Program-made: the position numbers and the translations under genes | DNA from: Conexibacter woesei DSM 14684 | GTDB taxonomy: Bacteria; Actinomycetota; Thermoleophilia; Solirubrobacterales; Solirubrobacteraceae | Assembly: GCF_000025265.1 (NCBI RefSeq) | Contig: NC_013739.1 | Span: 744,001 to 808,000, forward strand | Length of the DNA stretch: 64,000 bases | Reading direction: 5' to 3' | Shown: positions 61,084 through 64,000 of the stretch, piece after piece | Layout: every line of letters starts with the position of its first letter | How positions within the stretch are numbered: position 1 is the stretch's first letter | Notes under the pieces: generated by a model | Seen by the model: only the letters and a program-made list of their open reading frames with translations | What the model was told of the DNA's origin: nothing | Database searches by the model: none

Positions 61084-62345
61084 TCCGGGCCGTCCTGGAT
61101 TGGTGTCGCAGGGCGACCACAAGGCAGGACGACCTCGGTCTGCGCGAGCGGCTGCGCGAGGCGGCGCCGGTGGACGGGGCCGCGGCGGAGCGCGCGTGGG
61201 AGGTCGCGTGCGGCGCGTACGCGGCGCGTGAGCCGCTGCCGGGTCGTCGTCGCCACCGTCGCCGCGTGCGCGCGCTGGCCGTCGCGTCCCTCGCGCTGCT
61301 GCTCGGCGCGCTCGTGCTGAGCCCGGCGGGCGCGAAGGTCGGCGGCTGGATCGACCGCGCGATCGACCCGGCGCCGTCGCGCCCGGCCGCGGCGCTGCCC
61401 GCTCCCGGGCGCCTGCTGGTCAGCGGCCTGAACGGCAGCTGGGTGGTGGAGCACGACCTGACGGCGCGTCACCTCGGCGAGCACCCCGAGGCGGCGTGGT
61501 CGGCGAAGGGCAACTACGTGCTGCTGACCAACCGCGTCGGTCTCTCCGCGCGCGACGATCGGGGAGCGACGCGCTGGACGCTCGAGCGGCCGCGCATCGG
61601 GAACCTCGCGTGGTCGCGCGGCGACGGCTACCGCGTCGCCTACCGCAGCGGCCGCACGCTGCGCGTCGTCGCCGGCGACGGCAGCGGCGACCGGCTGCTC
61701 GACCGCGCCAGCGCGCCCGTGACGCCGTCGTGGCGGCCCGGGCCCACCGCCGAGCACGTGCTCGCCTACGCGCGTCCGGGCGGGCGCGTCGAGCTGCGCG
61801 ACGTCGACCGCCCAGTGGCCGGCGGTCGCACGCTGATTGGCTCCGGCCCGCCGGTGCGGGCGCTCGCGTGGGTCTCACCGGACCGGCTGCTCGTGCTGCG
61901 CGGCGGCGGGCTGTCACTGCTCGACGCCGCGGGTCGCGTGCTGTCGCGGCTGCCGGGCCCGTCGGCCGGCCGCTTCCATGCGCTGACGGCCTCGCCGGTC
62001 TCGCGCACCGCGGCGTTCGTGCGCAGCAGCCCGCGCGGCGCGACGAGCGTCGTCTGGAGCGTGCGCTTCCCGGCGGACGGACCCACCCGCCCGGCAGCTG
62101 GACCCACCCGCCCGGGCCTGCTGGGCGGGCGCGCGCGGATGGTCTTCGCCGGCGCCGGCACGATCCGCTCGCTCGCCTTCTCGCCCGACGGGCGCTGGCT
62201 GGCGTTCGCCTGGCCGCCGTCGGACCAGTGGATCTTCGAGCGCGTCGGCGGCCGGCCGCGACTGGCGACCGTCGGGCACGTCACGCGACGGCTCGGCCAC
62301 ATCGGCGACCCGGCCGACTCCGCGGTCGTCGGGTGGGCGCGATGA
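61080..62345 (+). CDS. Putative anti-sigma factor with beta-propeller
   Basis: A 421-residue membrane protein coupled to the sigma factor. The cytosolic N-terminal part (about 1-60) is Arg-rich and helical, a candidate sigma-binding region. One membrane helix (RALAVASLALLLGALVLSPAGA, about 62-84) leads to an extracytoplasmic WD40/TolB-like propeller with repeated LAWSRGDGYRVAYR, LAWVSPDRLLVLR and LAFSPDGRWLAFAW blades. No HxxxCxxC zinc motif is seen. A 16-base direct repeat (62079-62094 and 62100-62115) encodes a PTRP-PTRP duplication. It probably senses an external signal. Confidence 0.75.
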   Translation: MIRAVLDWCRRATTRQDDLGLRERLREAAPVDGAAAERAWEVACGAYAAREPLPGRRRHRRRVRALAVASLALLLGALVLSPAGAKVGGWIDRAIDPAPSRPAAALPAPGRLLVSGLNGSWVVEHDLTARHLGEHPEAAWSAKGNYVLLTNRVGLSARDDRGATRWTLERPRIGNLAWSRGDGYRVAYRSGRTLRVVAGDGSGDRLLDRASAPVTPSWRPGPTAEHVLAYARPGGRVELRDVDRPVAGGRTLIGSGPPVRALAWVSPDRLLVLRGGGLSLLDAAGRVLSRLPGPSAGRFHALTASPVSRTAAFVRSSPRGATSVVWSVRFPADGPTRPAAGPTRPGLLGGRARMVFAGAGTIRSLAFSPDGRWLAFAWPPSDQWIFERVGGRPRLATVGHVTRRLGHIGDPADSAVVGWAR

Positions 62346-62716
62346 CGACCGCGACCTTCCTCGCGCTTCTCGCGGGCGCCGTCACCGGCCCGCTCGTGCC
62401 GACCGCGCAGGTCGTCCGCGCCTATGCCGGCGTCACTTGCCGCGTGCCGAACTCGATCGCGTGCGACCGCATCGGCATCGCCGTCGACGTGCGCCCGCGA
62501 CCGCTGCGGGCGGCAGCGTTCTTCGGCGTGCGCCGCGTCGCGCTCGCGCGGCACGGCGGCGCGAGCTACTGGTCGGGGCAGCTGCGTGACGCGGGCATCG
62601 ACCGGATGCTGCTCGCTGACGTGCCGCTGATCCAAGCGCGCGTCGTCGCGACCTTCCGCGACGGCCACCGCGAGACGCTTCCCGTCCTCACCCCGCTGCG
62701 GCTGGGATGGGGATGA
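62342..62716 (+). CDS. Exported protein of unknown function
   Basis: A 124-residue protein with an N-terminal hydrophobic segment (MTTATFLALLAGAVTGPLVPTAQVV) that may be a signal peptide or anchor. The rest is soluble and beta-rich with a Cys pair (VTCRVPNSIACDRIG) that may form a disulfide. No family recognised. It overlaps the putative anti-sigma gene (ATGA at 62342), the third gene of the sigma operon, so it likely belongs to the same response. Confidence 0.65.
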   Translation: MTTATFLALLAGAVTGPLVPTAQVVRAYAGVTCRVPNSIACDRIGIAVDVRPRPLRAAAFFGVRRVALARHGGASYWSGQLRDAGIDRMLLADVPLIQARVVATFRDGHRETLPVLTPLRLGWG

Positions 62717-62720
62717 GGCT

Positions 62721-62754
62721 CCGAGCGCGGCGGGTCGGCGACCGCCGCGCTCGG
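62721..62754. terminator. Bidirectional hairpin after sigma operon
   Basis: A perfect 13-bp stem CCGAGCGCGGCGG/CCGCCGCGCTCGG with an 8-base loop, between the convergent sigma operon and E2 gene. No U-tract. Confidence 0.65.
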
Positions 62755-62770
62755 GTCTGCTCGCGCCGGT

Positions 62771-64000
62771 CTAGAAAGCGAGCGAGAAGGGTGTTTCGAG
62801 GAGTTCGCGGATGCGGGCGATGAATTGGGCGGCTTCGGCGCCGTTGAGGATGCGATGGTCGGCGGTGATGGTGACGCTCATGCGCTTGCCGGGGACGATC
62901 TGGCCGCTTCTGACGACGGGTGTGTCGCGCAGCGCGCCGACGGAGAGGATGCCGGCCTGGCCGGGGACGATCACGGCGGTGAACTCGGTCGTGCCGAACA
63001 TGCCGAGGTTGGAGACCGTGAAGGTCGCGCCCGACAGCTCCGGCGGCGTGATTCTGCCCGCCCGCACGCGCGCTGCGAGCGCGCGGGCGTCGCGGGAGAT
63101 CTCGCCGAGCGCCTTCTTGTCGGCGTCGAAGACCGTCGGGACGATCAGCGCGTCGTCGGTCGCGACCGCGATCCCGACGTTGACACGGCCGTAGAGCTCC
63201 CACTTGCCGTCTCTGTAGCCGCCGTTGGCCTTCGGGATCTCCCGCAACGCCAACGCGGCGGCTTTGACGACCATGTCGTTGAACGACGGCGCGCGCAGCG
63301 TCTCGGTCGCAGCCGCCTTCATCTGCTCACGCAACTGGACCGCGGCCTCCATGTCGACCTCGGTCGTCACGGTGTAGTCCGGGATCGTCGCCTTCGACTC
63401 CGCCATCCGCCGCGCGATCACCTGCTGCGTGCGCGTCAGCTCCTGGACCGTCACCTCACCCTTCCCGGATCCGGCATCGCCGGAGACGACCGGACCCGGG
63501 ATCTCCTTCGCGGGCTTGGCCGGAGCGGTCGCGGCGTCCGGCTCGGCGGCCGGCGCGGCCGCGGGCGCGTCGGCGGCGGGCGCCGCAGCGGTCGCGGTGC
63601 CGCCCTTCGCGGCCCCCTCGACGTCGGCCTTCACGATCCGGCCGCCGGGGCCGGAGCCCTCGACGCCGGCGAGGTCGACGCCCAGCTCGTTCGCGAGCCG
63701 GCGGGCGACCGGCGAGGCCTTCACGCGGCCGTTGCTGTCGCCGCCGGCGGGCTGCGGCGTCGTCTGCGTCGTCGCGGGCGCAGCCTCGGCAGGCTCGGCC
63801 GGCGCGGCGGTGGCCGGCGCGGGCGCCTTTGCTGCGGCGGCGGCCTTCGGCGCGCTCTTGGCGGCAGCGGGTGCGCTGCCGTCGCCCAGGCGCGCGATCG
63901 GCTCGCCGATCGGCAGCGTCGCGCCCTCTTCGGCGACGATCTCCAGCGTGCCCGAGGCGTCGGCCTCGTAGACCATGTTCGCCTTATCGGTCTCGATCTC
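62771..64000 (-). CDS. 2-oxoacid dehydrogenase E2 acyltransferase, partial
   Basis: The last 409 residues of an E2 acyltransferase; the N-terminus lies beyond the right edge. It enters in the lipoyl domain at the lipoylated Lys region ([15 protein letters not shown]), then an Ala/Pro-rich linker, a peripheral subunit-binding domain ([34 protein letters not shown]), a second linker, and the catalytic domain. The catalytic motif reads [11 protein letters not shown], with Asn where the common form DHRxxDG has Asp. This is a second E2 besides the one at 44541-45740, so two oxoacid dehydrogenases are likely; pyruvate dehydrogenase is the best guess. Confidence 0.9.
   Translation of the reverse strand, partial: EIETDKANMVYEADASGTLEIVAEEGATLPIGEPIARLGDGSAPAAAKSAPKAAAAAKAPAPATAAPAEPAEAAPATTQTTPQPAGGDSNGRVKASPVARRLANELGVDLAGVEGSGPGGRIVKADVEGAAKGGTATAAAPAADAPAAAPAAEPDAATAPAKPAKEIPGPVVSGDAGSGKGEVTVQELTRTQQVIARRMAESKATIPDYTVTTEVDMEAAVQLREQMKAAATETLRAPSFNDMVVKAAALALREIPKANGGYRDGKWELYGRVNVGIAVATDDALIVPTVFDADKKALGEISRDARALAARVRAGRITPPELSGATFTVSNLGMFGTTEFTAVIVPGQAGILSVGALRDTPVVRSGQIVPGKRMSVTITADHRILNGAEAAQFIARIRELLETPFSLAF

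Overview
The window is 64 kb of very GC-rich, gene-dense bacterial chromosome. It has no phage, transposase or CRISPR array. GC-saturated third positions, protein families typical of actinobacteria (DUF3891, DUF6174, DUF1269/DUF6325, WYL and GntR regulators), a metYXW cluster and many starts lying 6-7 bases after a TANNNT box point to a high-GC actinobacterium. A member of the Solirubrobacterales (Conexibacter-like) is my best guess; this is inference, because no rRNA or marker gene is present.

Layout: 0-7.6 kb holds a membrane diguanylate cyclase, a disordered protein, glutamate dehydrogenase, a glycosyltransferase, a secreted triple-repeat protein and a PEP-mutase/isocitrate-lyase family enzyme. 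7.6-14.5 kb holds a GntR regulator divergent from a lone MlaE permease, an amino-acid permease coupled to a universal stress protein, and a methionine operon (metY-metX-metW). 14.5-18.7 kb holds small and secreted proteins, a SUMF1-like protein, a decayed vapBC toxin-antitoxin locus, tRNA-Ala and an AEC transporter. 18.8-27.3 kb is one long potassium-uptake (Kdp) locus: split sensor kinase, KdpE, two micro-proteins (the second is KdpF), then KdpA, KdpC, KdpB, a detached KdpD N-terminal sensor and a membrane-anchored Usp-like protein. The order A-C-B and the split KdpD are unusual.

27.3-35 kb holds a UvrA-like ABC ATPase divergent from a WYL regulator, a secreted TIM-barrel/peptidoglycan-binding protein, a lipoprotein and a NatAB-type ABC exporter. 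35-42 kb holds DUF3891 and YbjQ proteins, a translationally coupled pair of acyl-CoA dehydrogenases, a two-gene HEPN-like module that may be a toxin-antitoxin system, a D-Ala-D-Ala carboxypeptidase and a rhomboid protease. 42.7-47.8 kb is a tight operon for a 2-oxoacid dehydrogenase (E1alpha, E1beta, E2) together with the lipoate genes lipB and lipA, so the enzyme and its cofactor machinery are made together. 48-58.7 kb holds carbonic anhydrase, a GNAT enzyme, a VOC protein, a YihY/BrkB membrane protein, a HerA-like ATPase, small stress-type proteins, a TetR regulator, a cation/proton antiporter and a K+ channel. 58.7-64 kb holds an MFS efflux pump, an ECF-type sigma factor coupled to a beta-propeller putative anti-sigma factor, and a second E2 gene cut by the window edge.

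Four-base ATGA or one-base TGATG overlaps dominate operon junctions. Strong GC hairpins without long U-tracts separate convergent units. Start codons were chosen from Shine-Dalgarno matches, overlaps or TANNNT boxes. All functional calls rest on reading motifs by eye; no database search was run.
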